Source: an uncultured Odoribacter sp. (lineage in GTDB: Bacteria; Bacteroidota; Bacteroidia; Bacteroidales; Marinifilaceae). Taken from it: a stretch of DNA of 64,000 bases. This document shows, piece after piece, positions 36,187 to 44,396 of the stretch; the stretch's first letter is position 1; the number at the start of each line of letters is the position of its first letter. Below the pieces are notes generated by a model. That model made no database searches, was not told the origin of the DNA, and worked only from the letters and a program-made list of their open reading frames with translations. A program made the position numbers and the translations under genes. The stretch covers positions 1 to 64,000 of the forward strand of contig CALUKE010000002.1 in the NCBI GenBank assembly GCA_944321165.1, given 5' to 3'.

Positions 36187-36708
36187 TTAGTAAATGCGCT
36201 TTGCTTCGGTGTCCATTCTCCAAAAACGAGGTGTGATATCGACAAATATACCGTCCGGTCCTTTTTTGTATATCCGTTGATTGGTTGTGGGTTTTTTTAG
36301 TCCACCCAAATGTTTTATGTAAGGTCCGACCTTGATGTAGTCGAAATAAGTTTTACATATGACGACAGGTAATCGTGTACGGCCGCTGTACCATGCTACT
36401 TTCAGTTCCGGATGGCTGTGGTACAGGTGTCTGGCTAGCATGTTGACTGCGGCGGGCTCTGCATCTCCTCCCATGAAACACATACAGGTGATGTATGGAG
36501 CGTATTTTTTCAGTAGTGTTTCAATGCTGTGGGGAGTGAGGGGCTGTCCGGAATCTTCCCACAGATATTGGCTGTGACAGCCGGGACAACGACATGGACA
36601 GTTGGATAGGTTGACGGAGAGGGTCACTTCGTCCGGTATTTCTTGAAATACAATGCCTGTTTCTACGTATTTGAGCATCAGTGGCGATTTTAAAGTTAGG
36701 TTATTCAT
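36187..36708 (-). CDS. nrdG: Anaerobic ribonucleotide reductase activating protein
   Basis: Radical SAM enzyme that installs the glycyl radical on NrdD. The [4Fe-4S] motif C-x3-C-x2-C is seen in NLSNCPCRCPGCHSQYLW. The start at 36708 (MNNLTLKSPLMLKYVETG) overlaps the nrdD stop as ATGA; the longer frame to 36831 would run inside nrdD. At 173 residues it is close to the usual length. Its C-terminal part includes YIKVGPYIKHLGGL and a distinctive RIYKKGPDGIFVDITPRFW tail seen in NrdG partners of Bacteroidetes. It is translationally coupled to nrdD. Confidence 0.93.
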   Translation of the reverse strand: MNNLTLKSPLMLKYVETGIVFQEIPDEVTLSVNLSNCPCRCPGCHSQYLWEDSGQPLTPHSIETLLKKYAPYITCMCFMGGDAEPAAVNMLARHLYHSHPELKVAWYSGRTRLPVVICKTYFDYIKVGPYIKHLGGLKKPTTNQRIYKKGPDGIFVDITPRFWRMDTEAKRIY

Positions 36709-38804
36709 GCTTTGTTGTAAAAGCGGCGGGAGGCCTCCTTTTGTCGGGCTTCTGAGAAATTGCTTATTCGCTTGAGATACCCGATGATTCGTGTCATATA
36801 ATCTATGTTTGTAGAATGGCATTGTGGACATGTATGCAAATAGCGTTTGTCAATGTGTCCGCAGTCATTGCAAATGGTATTGGGTACATTGAAGGTGAAA
36901 TAATTGCAACCTTCTTTGGCCGCTACCCGGAGTAATTGTCTGTATTGCTTTTGGGAGAGATGTTCTTCCAGGTTCATATGAAGTGCAGAACCGCCTGTGA
37001 GATGTTCGGTGTAGGTCGCTCCGTGCAGGCGGAACTTATCCAGAATGTTCAATGAATCATCTTCTACTACATAGAAATAACTGTTATAACATTCGCGAGG
37101 GACGAAATAACCATCCTCGCAATCCCATTTGGCATGCTTTACTCCTACATTCTCGGCCGGTATCATTTCACAATTGAACAGAACCTCTTTGGTACTGTAT
37201 TCCTGGTTCTTTTGCTTTACTAAGCCCAGAACGGTTTGTACGAAATTCAGATAAGCTGGATTGTCGGTAATGGATAATCCCAGGAATTCGGCGGCTTCGA
37301 CCAGTCCGTTCACGCCGATGGTGAGATACTGACGGGCAATATTTATATATCCGGCATCGAATAATGGCAGCATCCCTTGTTTGTAGAAATTTTTTAAGTT
37401 TTCGTCATATGCCAGTTGTACCCGGTGGCACAGATCGATGACGTCTGAGATAAATTCCCTGTAATCCAGCCCATTGTTTACGGCATGTTGTACACAGCGG
37501 TTGAGGTTTAAGGTAAGTACGCTTTTGGATCCTGTAGATACGCCTCCGGCACCCAGTGTATAGCTGAAGCCGTTGTCCTGTATCTCGTTGCGCAGACGGC
37601 AACAGCTGGAGAGTGAGTCTGCGTTGTTGCTCATGTAGGTAAAAAAGGAATGTCCTTCGGCATACATTTCTGCCGCAAAGTCCCCCCATTCCTTATCCAG
37701 TACATCTCCATCCTTGCTTAACAATGCCAGTGTTTCGACAGGGAAAGTAAGTACGGCTTTGGTTCGTTCTCGGTTGAACCATTTCATAAAACGCTTTTGT
37801 AGCCAACAGAGTCCTTCCCAGTCGGGTCTGCTGCCATCGGGGAAAAAGAACTCTCCGAAAAGACTCTCGAAATAAGGACGGTCGTAATAAGAAATATTCC
37901 AGAATACAGCCTGATAATTGCGTGCCCCTGTGGGTTGATTGATGGAATAGATGATTTGTTCGAAACAGTCTGTAATGATTTTATCGATGCTTCGTTGTTT
38001 AATTGATAAGTCTACGATGCGTTCCGGACTTTTGTAATAGTCGGTTCCGTATTCCAAACCGATGAAATAGTTGAGATACATTAGGAATTCCGGTGTGGCA
38101 CAGGCACCACTCAGCATACTGGATACCATAAATACCATGTTGACAAATCCTCCGCAAAACGATTTCAGATTGGTGGGGGCCGTGGAATTGCCTCCCAGCG
38201 AGAGTGTGCCGCCTATGAGCCATGGATACATGGTAATAGAGGCACAGTAATTGGCCAGACTGGTTTCGTCATTTTTGTAAATAAAGTGATTGTTTAACAG
38301 GTGAAGGTATTTGTTTGCCAGTTCTTTGCCATACATTTTTTTTATGCGGTCGGTCAGTAGGCGGCGGTTCAAACGGATAAAGTTGGGTTTGGGCAATTCG
38401 CCGATCAAGGTAGCGATGTTTTTGTGTTCTACGTTGGCATTGGCATCATACTTTGAACCGGTTGCGGCATTGGCTGCATTGCAATAGTCTGCCAGGAATT
38501 TGAGCTTTTCCATTACTTCGCGGTCTTCGGCGTGACGCTGCCGGTAGAGCATGAATGATTTGGCTACGCGGTAGTGACCTTCGCGCATGAGAGCTTCTTC
38601 CACCTGGTTTTGCACATCCTCAACCTTGATACCGTCATGCAAATCCAGGTGGCTCAGTATCTGTGACATATCGCCTAAATGAACTGATTCGTTGACTGAA
38701 GCGAATGCCTTGATGATGGCATTCATGATTTTATCTAAAGAAAACAGATCGGAGGAACCATCCCTTTTGGTAATTGTAAAATTTTTTGTGCCCGTTGTTG
38801 TCAT
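36705..38804 (-). CDS. nrdD: Anaerobic (class III) ribonucleoside-triphosphate reductase
   Basis: Reduces ribonucleoside triphosphates under anaerobiosis using a glycyl radical. The N-terminal ATP-cone (ITKRDGSSDLFSLDKIMNAIIKAF, about 9-95) provides allosteric control. The catalytic ten-stranded barrel follows, and the C-terminal end has a zinc site with two CxxC pairs (TICNDCGHIDK and HTCPQCHSTN) and the radical glycine loop in RIIGYLKRISNF. Length 699 is normal. It starts about 250 bases downstream of a cobalamin riboswitch on the same strand and is followed by nrdG with a 4-base overlap. Confidence 0.96.
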   Translation of the reverse strand: MTTTGTKNFTITKRDGSSDLFSLDKIMNAIIKAFASVNESVHLGDMSQILSHLDLHDGIKVEDVQNQVEEALMREGHYRVAKSFMLYRQRHAEDREVMEKLKFLADYCNAANAATGSKYDANANVEHKNIATLIGELPKPNFIRLNRRLLTDRIKKMYGKELANKYLHLLNNHFIYKNDETSLANYCASITMYPWLIGGTLSLGGNSTAPTNLKSFCGGFVNMVFMVSSMLSGACATPEFLMYLNYFIGLEYGTDYYKSPERIVDLSIKQRSIDKIITDCFEQIIYSINQPTGARNYQAVFWNISYYDRPYFESLFGEFFFPDGSRPDWEGLCWLQKRFMKWFNRERTKAVLTFPVETLALLSKDGDVLDKEWGDFAAEMYAEGHSFFTYMSNNADSLSSCCRLRNEIQDNGFSYTLGAGGVSTGSKSVLTLNLNRCVQHAVNNGLDYREFISDVIDLCHRVQLAYDENLKNFYKQGMLPLFDAGYINIARQYLTIGVNGLVEAAEFLGLSITDNPAYLNFVQTVLGLVKQKNQEYSTKEVLFNCEMIPAENVGVKHAKWDCEDGYFVPRECYNSYFYVVEDDSLNILDKFRLHGATYTEHLTGGSALHMNLEEHLSQKQYRQLLRVAAKEGCNYFTFNVPNTICNDCGHIDKRYLHTCPQCHSTNIDYMTRIIGYLKRISNFSEARQKEASRRFYNKA

Positions 38805-38822
38805 GATATTATCGTTTCGTTT

Positions 38823-38981
38823 CTAAAATAAAGTCATTGATTTGTTTTGGTCAGATCCATGTTTTTGTGCGGAAATTCGGGAATACGGAGTGGGCGCAGT
38901 AGAGAGGCATGTACGGGTATTGTCGTCATGCTTGCTGCTGAACAGGATACTACAACGCGGATATACCTTTTTCATCGGCAT
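38823..38981 (-). CDS. 52-codon ORF between the cobalamin riboswitch and nrdD, function unknown
   Basis: Open from ATG 38981 (or ATG 38975) to TAG 38823 on the nrdD strand, preceded by AGAAAGGA directly before the first ATG. The translation begins MPMKKVYPRCSILFSSKHDD and is hydrophilic, with two Cys, no TM segment and no domain I recognise. It ends 18 bases before the nrdD start. It may be a leader peptide, an unrelated small protein or chance. The strong start context and position inside a regulated leader are the only support. Confidence 0.35.
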   Translation of the reverse strand: MPMKKVYPRCSILFSSKHDDNTRTCLSTAPTPYSRISAQKHGSDQNKSMTLF

Positions 38982-39056
38982 TCCTTTCTAAAAATATTGA
39001 ATTATAAAATTTTTTCGTACTGTTTTCCTATTCCTCGAGTAAAAACAGCCTTTAAT

Positions 39057-39232
39057 GAACGGCAGGTCTTCTGACTGACTCCCGTCTTGACACCTTCCCG
39101 GCCTTTGGGCCAGTGGTAAAAAGTGTTTGTCAAAACGTTGAATGGAGTTTCACAGCAGCGGGACTGTTCAGGATTCTCACCTGATTCCCTTTTAATTCAT
39201 GAAGATGAATATCCGCATGAAACCGGTTCGCC
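39057..39232 (-). promoter_or_regulatory. Cobalamin riboswitch upstream of nrdDG
   Basis: On the minus strand the leader contains GGGAATCAGGTGAGAATCC and ACAGTCCCGCTGCTGTGA of the adenosylcobalamin riboswitch core, and the B12 box as CAGTCAGAAGACCTGCC. Spacing and order fit the family. A -7 element TATCTTTG lies at its 5' end. No intrinsic terminator is obvious between it and nrdD, so control may act on translation or through the 250-base leader. High B12 would lower the B12-independent reductase, which is useful if a B12-dependent class II enzyme exists elsewhere. Confidence 0.93.
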
Positions 39233-39234
39233 GG

Positions 39235-39242
39235 CAAAGATA
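39235..39242 (-). promoter_or_regulatory. Putative -7 element for the riboswitch-nrdDG transcript
   Basis: TATCTTTG on the minus strand matches TAnnTTTG and would start the transcript close to 39228, just before the riboswitch core. No clear -33 box was found. Confidence 0.5.
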
Positions 39243-39294
39243 ATAAAAAAATGAAAGAAGGGAGAAAGTGCTTCTTGATTTTTACTATTGTGGT

Positions 39295-39327
39295 GGTAAA
39301 AAAAAACTCCTGAATTTTCAGGAGTTT
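39295..39327 (-). terminator. Terminator of tRNA-Arg
   Basis: Perfect 11-base arms AAACTCCTGAA (39304-39314) and its complement (39317-39327), followed on the minus strand by a run of Ts. It sits 10 bases downstream of the tRNA. Confidence 0.88.
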
Positions 39328-39337
39328 CTTACTTTAG

Positions 39338-39410
39338 TGAACTCGGCGGGAGTCGAACCCACAACCTCTTGGGCCGTAACCAAGTGCTCTATCCATTAAG
39401 CTACGAGTCC
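39338..39410 (-). tRNA. tRNA-Arg (ACG anticodon)
   Basis: On the minus strand GGACTCG (39410-39404) pairs with CGAGTTC (39345-39339; one G-T pair). The anticodon loop TTACGGC between TTGG and CCAA gives ACG, which reads CGN after inosine modification. The T arm GTGGGTTCGACTCCCGC-type loop is present. The discriminator base is A and CCA is not encoded. Confidence 0.95.
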
Positions 39411-39432
39411 GTGTCTTATCTCTAAAGCGGTG

Positions 39433-39463
39433 CAAAGATATGTACAAAAAAAGGAATGTGCAA
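39433..39463 (-). promoter_or_regulatory. Promoter of tRNA-Arg
   Basis: On the minus strand TTG (39463-39461) and TATCTTTG (39440-39433) are 20 bases apart, fitting the Bacteroidetes promoter, 22 bases upstream of the tRNA. Confidence 0.7.
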
Positions 39464-39542
39464 GTTTTTTGTTGTTTTTTTTCGTGTGAGGCGATTTTTT
39501 GTAGAAGATCTAACAAAGCGAAGTGAATCATTTTTTTATTGC

Positions 39543-39550
39543 TATTTTTG
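39543..39550 (+). promoter_or_regulatory. Putative -7 element for the DUF6913-like gene and dapA
   Basis: TATTTTTG matches TAnnTTTG 18 bases before the ATG at 39569. No clear -33 box was found. Confidence 0.5.
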
Positions 39551-39568
39551 TCATAGAATATTTGAGAT

Positions 39569-40090
39569 ATGAAGAAGATTTTGCATAATGTCTTTCACTA
39601 TTTGAAGAAAGATTCGTTGAATAGGCGTTTGGGAGAGGTAGACCGGCAGGTGGCGTATAAAGGGTATGAAGAGATCAGGAACGCATTGGTTTTCTGGAAT
39701 GTACATGCGGACCAGGAGAAATGGTTGCAGCAAATTGTGAATGATTTTCCGGGAGTAAAAATAGACAAACTGTGTTTTGTTCCGGAAGGGAGCAAGGTTG
39801 CGGTGTCAGATGAATGGGTGATTTTGAAGAATAGTGATCTGGGATTTGGAGGAAAGATTCAAAATACACGTTTGCAAAGTCTGATGCAGCAGCGATATGA
39901 TATTTTTATTGATTTGACGGAAAACGTTTCAGCTTTGGCCAAATATGTGCAGATGCATATTCCTGCAGCATTTGTTGTTGGCATGAAGAAAGAGGGAGGA
40001 GTGGCCGATATCGTTGTGGAAGATGTAAACGGACCGATCCAATTTGTAGATGAATTAAAGAAAATATTATCAGGGATAAATAGATACTGA
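39569..40090 (+). CDS. DUF6913-like conserved Bacteroidetes protein
   Basis: A 173-residue soluble protein without signal peptide. The body reads as alternating alpha/beta, with FWNVHADQEKWLQQIVNDFPGVKIDKL, DIFIDLTENVSALAKYVQMHIPAAFVVG and a C-terminal helix FVDELKKILSGI. I recognise it as the small family found next to dapA in many Bacteroidetes (DUF6913 as far as I recall). No catalytic motif is evident. It ends 1 base before the dapA start, so the two are tightly co-transcribed. Function is unknown. Confidence 0.75.
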   Translation: MKKILHNVFHYLKKDSLNRRLGEVDRQVAYKGYEEIRNALVFWNVHADQEKWLQQIVNDFPGVKIDKLCFVPEGSKVAVSDEWVILKNSDLGFGGKIQNTRLQSLMQQRYDIFIDLTENVSALAKYVQMHIPAAFVVGMKKEGGVADIVVEDVNGPIQFVDELKKILSGINRY

Positions 40091-40091
40091 C

Positions 40092-40973
40092 ATGGACAGA
40101 CTTACCGGAACAGGAGTCGCTTTGGTTACTCCATTTGATGAATGCTTGCATATTGATGAAGAATCTTTACACCGTTTGGTGGATCACGTAATTGATGGAG
40201 GAGTTGATTTTTTGGTTGCTTTGGGAACAACGGCAGAGACGGCGACTCTTTCTGGGGAAGAAAAAGCCGAGGTGGTTCGTATCGTTTTGGATGCGAATCG
40301 GGGACGGGTGCCTGTTATCGCGGGGATTGGAGGGAATAATACTGCCGAAGTGATTCGGGAGATTCAAACGGTTCCCTGGCTGAAAAAGTGTCAGGGGATA
40401 TTGAGTATCACTCCCTGTTATAATAAGCCGGGCCAGCGGGGATTGTATGAGCATTTTAAAGCGATTGCGGCTGTTTCTCCACTACCTTTGTGTTTGTACA
40501 ATGTTCCGGGACGCAGTGGGGTAAATATGGAAGCTGCGACGGTAGTTGCTTTGTCACACGATTGTCCGAATATCATCGCTGTCAAAGAAGCCTCTGGACG
40601 TTTTGACCAGGCAACGGAGATTCTGAAGTTTAAACGGCCTGATTTTGCGGCCTTGTCCGGAGAGGATGATCTTCTGTTACCCTTGATGTCCTTAGGATTT
40701 GAAGGTGTGATTTCCGTGATTGCCAACGTTCTTCCCAAAGCATATGCTACGCTTGTGCGGAGTGTTTTGCAAGGAGATTTCTTGACGGCCCGTAAAATTC
40801 ATCTGGAAAGATACGAGCTATGCAAAGCTTTGTTTGCAGAGGGAAATCCGGCTGGTATCAAGGCGGCTTTGCATGCTGCCGGGATTATTCGTTACAATCT
40901 GTTGCGTCTGCCTTTGACTCCGGTCAGTGACTCCCTTTACGAAAAAATGAAAGTCTTGATTGGAAGTCGTTAA
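40092..40973 (+). CDS. dapA: 4-hydroxy-tetrahydrodipicolinate synthase
   Basis: First committed step of the diaminopimelate/lysine pathway, condensing pyruvate with aspartate semialdehyde. The (beta/alpha)8 aldolase signatures are GTTAETATLSGEEKAEV (about 46-62), the catalytic Tyr in LCLYNVPGRSGVNM and the Schiff-base Lys in IIAVKEASGRFDQ. The 293-residue length is normal. It follows the DUF6913-like gene by one base. Its stop overlaps the stop of the convergent gldG by 4 bases. Confidence 0.97.
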   Translation: MDRLTGTGVALVTPFDECLHIDEESLHRLVDHVIDGGVDFLVALGTTAETATLSGEEKAEVVRIVLDANRGRVPVIAGIGGNNTAEVIREIQTVPWLKKCQGILSITPCYNKPGQRGLYEHFKAIAAVSPLPLCLYNVPGRSGVNMEAATVVALSHDCPNIIAVKEASGRFDQATEILKFKRPDFAALSGEDDLLLPLMSLGFEGVISVIANVLPKAYATLVRSVLQGDFLTARKIHLERYELCKALFAEGNPAGIKAALHAAGIIRYNLLRLPLTPVSDSLYEKMKVLIGSR

Positions 40974-42460
40974 TCAATATAACCGGGATGGGAACGGTTT
41001 TCCCGTTTCCGCTGGTAATACTTGTAGCGGTAGAACGCGATTCCCCAAATGATAAGAATCGGTAAGAAAAAATTCAGATATTTCAGGGCTTCCCGAGAAC
41101 TTTCATTGACCGGTTCCAATACAGGGAAGGTGGTAAATTTGTTTCTTAGCTGAATCAAACCGGAGTTGTCTGCTAACCATTCGATGGAATTTAAGGCAAA
41201 AGTGATGTTGTCTGTATGTCCGTCGATGGCAGACTGATTGATCAGAAAATCTGCATCGGTAATGGTAATGATGGCACTGTTATTGTCTTCGTTTGTCAAT
41301 AAGGCTGCCACGGTGTTGTGTGGATGATTGAAATCTTTCTGGGTCCACTGTTTTTCTAAATCAAAAAATACAGGTGCTTGCTGTACTCCGGATATGGAAG
41401 AGCTTTGGGCCAGCGGAGTAAAGATATAAGGGGTAGCGGTTTTTACTTGTTCTATACTGCTGGCAAAGATCAGTAACATGGATCGTAATCCATAGGTAAT
41501 CGTATGCTTGCTGAAATTGGTGATAAAGGGGCAGTAAGGGAAACTGATGCTTTGCTGGAATTTCAGAAATCCGTATTCTTGTTCGAAGTTGCAAACTCCA
41601 CAGTTATTATCTACAATAAAATCATTTTTGATTTTCAAGCCTTTCTTTTCTAGCATGTCTTCCAGGCCGGTCGAATTGATATACCCGTTGTTGGGATGTT
41701 CCAGCAGGCCGATCGCATGGTTCAGGGCAATGAAAAGGCGTCCCCCTTTGGCCAGGTATTTTTCCAGTTGTGCAATTTCGTATGGAGAGAAATTGTCTTT
41801 CGGATCGATTAGACAGAGCACATTGCAATCTTCAAATGTGTTGAGATTCAAATCGACTACACTGATATTGGTTAGATGTGATAGTTCGTCTATGAGTTCC
41901 GACATTAGATTTAGTGTGGTTTCTCCATGCCCCCGCACAAAACCGATGCGGGGTTTGATTGTATCGGATGCTTGTTTCAGCATCCGGGTGATTTCGTATT
42001 CAATGGGGGTATCGAAAGAAATCGCAGGAAGTACGGTTTTGTTATTTCCGATATGGAAGACAGCACCGCAATATATTTTTTGAATTTTTTCGAGATCTCT
42101 TTCCCGGATTTCTTTGAATGAGGGAATGATTCCTTCCTGAGTGGCCCTGAATTCTTTTTCTCGATTGTCCGGATAAATGGTATTGATGGTAAAATTTACA
42201 TTGCTCAAAGATTTATATTCCTTGAGCAGGGATTGGAATTCTTTGACCAGTTTTTTTACATCCTGGGGTAGATCTTCTGTTACATAAAAATCGACGACGA
42301 TGGGCTCTGTATTTTGACGGATACTGTTTTTACTGACCTGGCTCAGCGAATAACGTTTGGTGTGCGTAAAATCCCAGCGGAAAAAAATGAAATAAGAGAT
42401 GATATTCACAAGCAGGATTCCTGTGAGAACCGATAGTGTATCTTTTAGAATCTTTTTCAT
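40970..42460 (-). CDS. gldG: Gliding-type ABC transporter auxiliary protein GldG
   Basis: A 496-residue protein with an N-terminal TM segment (TLSVLTGILLVNIISYFIFF), a large extracytoplasmic ABC-type uncharacterised domain (FTHTKRYSLSQVSKNSIR..., PIVVDFYVTEDLPQDVKKLV, GFVRGHGETTLNLMSELIDEL) and a C-terminal TM helix (FFLPILIIWGIAFYRYKYY). This matches GldG, which works with GldA and GldF in Bacteroidetes. Many non-gliding members keep this transporter, so motility should not be assumed. It is last in the gldA-gldF-gldG operon, 29 bases after gldF. Confidence 0.9.
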   Translation of the reverse strand: MKKILKDTLSVLTGILLVNIISYFIFFRWDFTHTKRYSLSQVSKNSIRQNTEPIVVDFYVTEDLPQDVKKLVKEFQSLLKEYKSLSNVNFTINTIYPDNREKEFRATQEGIIPSFKEIRERDLEKIQKIYCGAVFHIGNNKTVLPAISFDTPIEYEITRMLKQASDTIKPRIGFVRGHGETTLNLMSELIDELSHLTNISVVDLNLNTFEDCNVLCLIDPKDNFSPYEIAQLEKYLAKGGRLFIALNHAIGLLEHPNNGYINSTGLEDMLEKKGLKIKNDFIVDNNCGVCNFEQEYGFLKFQQSISFPYCPFITNFSKHTITYGLRSMLLIFASSIEQVKTATPYIFTPLAQSSSISGVQQAPVFFDLEKQWTQKDFNHPHNTVAALLTNEDNNSAIITITDADFLINQSAIDGHTDNITFALNSIEWLADNSGLIQLRNKFTTFPVLEPVNESSREALKYLNFFLPILIIWGIAFYRYKYYQRKRENRSHPGYID

Positions 42461-42489
42461 AATTGCTGTGGCATTGAAAAATTGTAGCC

Positions 42490-43212
42490 CTAAAACCGGC
42501 TTTTACAAATAAAAAATTTCGATAAAGCCAGAAAAGCAGTAGTGACTGATCCGAAATAAATCAAATCCCGGGAGTCAAAGATGCCTCTTGACAAAGAGTC
42601 GAAATGTTCTTCCATCGAGAGATAGTTGAATATATCTGCAAAAATACCTGTTCCTATTTTAGTCGCCAGTACTCCGAATAAGAATTGAAAACACAAGCCA
42701 ATTCCTAAGCTGATGAAAAAAGCGGAGACTGCTGTTCTGGATAATGCGGAAGAGAAGATACCGATGCTGATATAGCAGGAACTCATGGCGATCACACCGA
42801 GATATCCTAACAGGACTGCTCCGTAATCCATTTCTCCTAAAAAAGAGAGAGTCAGGCAGTATGGAAAGGTTAGAACCAGTGCCAATGTAGTGATGATCAG
42901 GTTGGAAAAAAACTTGCTGCCTACCAGATCCGCTGTTCGAACCGGTTTGGTCAGCAACAGTTCAATGGTGCCATTGCGTTTCTCGTCTGCAACACTCTTC
43001 ATGGTCAATGCCGGGATTAGGAAGAATTGGGTCCAATTAATGATGTTGAATACCTGCATCATATTGGCCTGACCTATATAAAAAAGGTTATTGTTGGATA
43101 ACCAGGCAAAAAAGCCACATATGCAGAAAAACAGAGTATAGCCGATGTAGATACTCCATGAATTGAATGTGGTTGATAGTTCTTTGTGTACGAGTATTTT
43201 AACCGTATTCAT
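42490..43212 (-). CDS. gldF: ABC transporter permease GldF
   Basis: Six-TM ABC-2-type permease of 240 residues. Visible segments include IYIGYTLFFCICGFFAWL, IINWTQFFLIPALTMKSVADEKRNGTIELLLTKPV (the conserved cytoplasmic EE/DEKRxGTxExLL loop of this class) and LGYLGVIAMSSCYISIGIF. It pairs with the GldA ATPase, whose stop is 6 bases upstream, and with GldG. The transported substrate is unknown. Confidence 0.92.
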   Translation of the reverse strand: MNTVKILVHKELSTTFNSWSIYIGYTLFFCICGFFAWLSNNNLFYIGQANMMQVFNIINWTQFFLIPALTMKSVADEKRNGTIELLLTKPVRTADLVGSKFFSNLIITTLALVLTFPYCLTLSFLGEMDYGAVLLGYLGVIAMSSCYISIGIFSSALSRTAVSAFFISLGIGLCFQFLFGVLATKIGTGIFADIFNYLSMEEHFDSLSRGIFDSRDLIYFGSVTTAFLALSKFFICKSRF

Positions 43213-43218
43213 GGCTGC

Positions 43219-44142
43219 TTAGTTTTTAGTTACCTGGCGGAAAATATCTTCCAGACGGGTTTCTACCGGTGTCATTTCGCTGATATACCAGTCATGGTTC
43301 CGACAAATATCAAAAATTATTTTTTCAATATTTGTGTTTCGAGCGCATTGTATTTCGAAATGTTCGGGAACAGGGGTGTGTATATTTTCTATTTCCGGAA
43401 TCAGGGCTAACTCGTCGTAGATTTCCTCGTGATTCCCTCCTTGAATGCAAATTTTTAGCAGTTTATCTGTATTGGATTTATTGCGTAATTCTGTCGAGGT
43501 CCCGTTGGCTACAATCTTTCCTTTGTTGATAATCAGTACCCGGTTACAAGTCGCTTCGATTTCTGCCAGAATGTGCGAACTCATAATGACTGTCTTTTCT
43601 CGGCCGATATTTTTTATCAATTCCCGGATTTCAACGATTTGATTCGGATCAAGGCCGGTTGTGGGTTCGTCCAATAACAAAATTTCCGGATCGTGTATGA
43701 GCGCTTGCGCCAGCCCGACTCTTTGCCGGTAGCCTTTGGAAAGTTCGCGGATGGTTTTGTGCTTTTCGTTTTCCAAGCCACACATTCGGATCATATCCAT
43801 CACTTTGGGAATGATTTTATATTTTGGAATATTGTGAACTTGTGCAATGAAATGAAGAAAGTCGATGACATTCATTTCTTCATAAAGCGGATTGTGTTCC
43901 GGTAAATAACCGGTAATTTGTTTGATCTTGTAAGGATTTTTGTGGATGGAATACTTTCCGACGTATATATTGCCGTAGTCGGGGAAAAGAAAACACGATA
44001 TAATTTTTAGCGTGGTGGTTTTTCCAGCGCCGTTGGGCCCCAGAAATCCCAGAATTTCTCCCTTTTTTACTTCAAAACTTACGGAATCCACTGCTTTTTG
44101 GTAACCGAAAGATTTGGTAAGGTTTTCAACCACAACATCCAT
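43219..44142 (-). CDS. gldA: ABC transporter ATP-binding protein GldA
   Basis: ATPase of the Gld ABC transporter, 307 residues. Walker A is FLGPNGAGKTTTLKI (about 33-47), the signature is LSKGYRQRVGLAQALIHDP, and Walker B is ILLLDEPTTGLDPNQI, followed by the switch His in MSSHILAEI. The C-terminal extension of about 80 residues is typical of GldA. It is first in the operon, with a -7 element 50-57 bases upstream. The order A-F-G on one strand supports the specific naming. Confidence 0.92.
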   Translation of the reverse strand: MDVVVENLTKSFGYQKAVDSVSFEVKKGEILGFLGPNGAGKTTTLKIISCFLFPDYGNIYVGKYSIHKNPYKIKQITGYLPEHNPLYEEMNVIDFLHFIAQVHNIPKYKIIPKVMDMIRMCGLENEKHKTIRELSKGYRQRVGLAQALIHDPEILLLDEPTTGLDPNQIVEIRELIKNIGREKTVIMSSHILAEIEATCNRVLIINKGKIVANGTSTELRNKSNTDKLLKICIQGGNHEEIYDELALIPEIENIHTPVPEHFEIQCARNTNIEKIIFDICRNHDWYISEMTPVETRLEDIFRQVTKN

Positions 44143-44191
44143 ATAGCACTTTATAATAATCTTTTGTTCGATAAAAAGTATTATTTTGTAA

Positions 44192-44199
44192 CAAATATA
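44192..44199 (-). promoter_or_regulatory. Putative -7 element of the gld operon
   Basis: TATATTTG on the minus strand matches TAnnTTTG about 50 bases upstream of gldA. No clear -33 box was found. Confidence 0.45.
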
Positions 44200-44335
44200 A
44201 TCACGAAGTCATTATTCTATGTGGGTTTAACATTCTTTAACCGCATATTTTGTCGTATTTGTTCAAATCATAAATCGGACAAGGGTTTTTTAATTTTAAA
44301 AATAAGTGCTTTATTAACACTTAATGTCTTTAATT

Positions 44336-44368
44336 TTGATAATATGGAAATTATTTTATTTATTTTTG
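44336..44368 (+). promoter_or_regulatory. Promoter of the 44397 lipoprotein gene
   Basis: TTTG at 44336-44339 and TATTTTTG at 44361-44368, 21 bases apart, fit the Bacteroidetes consensus. The start codon is 28 bases downstream. Confidence 0.6.
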
Positions 44369-44396
44369 TTGAAAATTAGGATATAAAAATAAGCTT

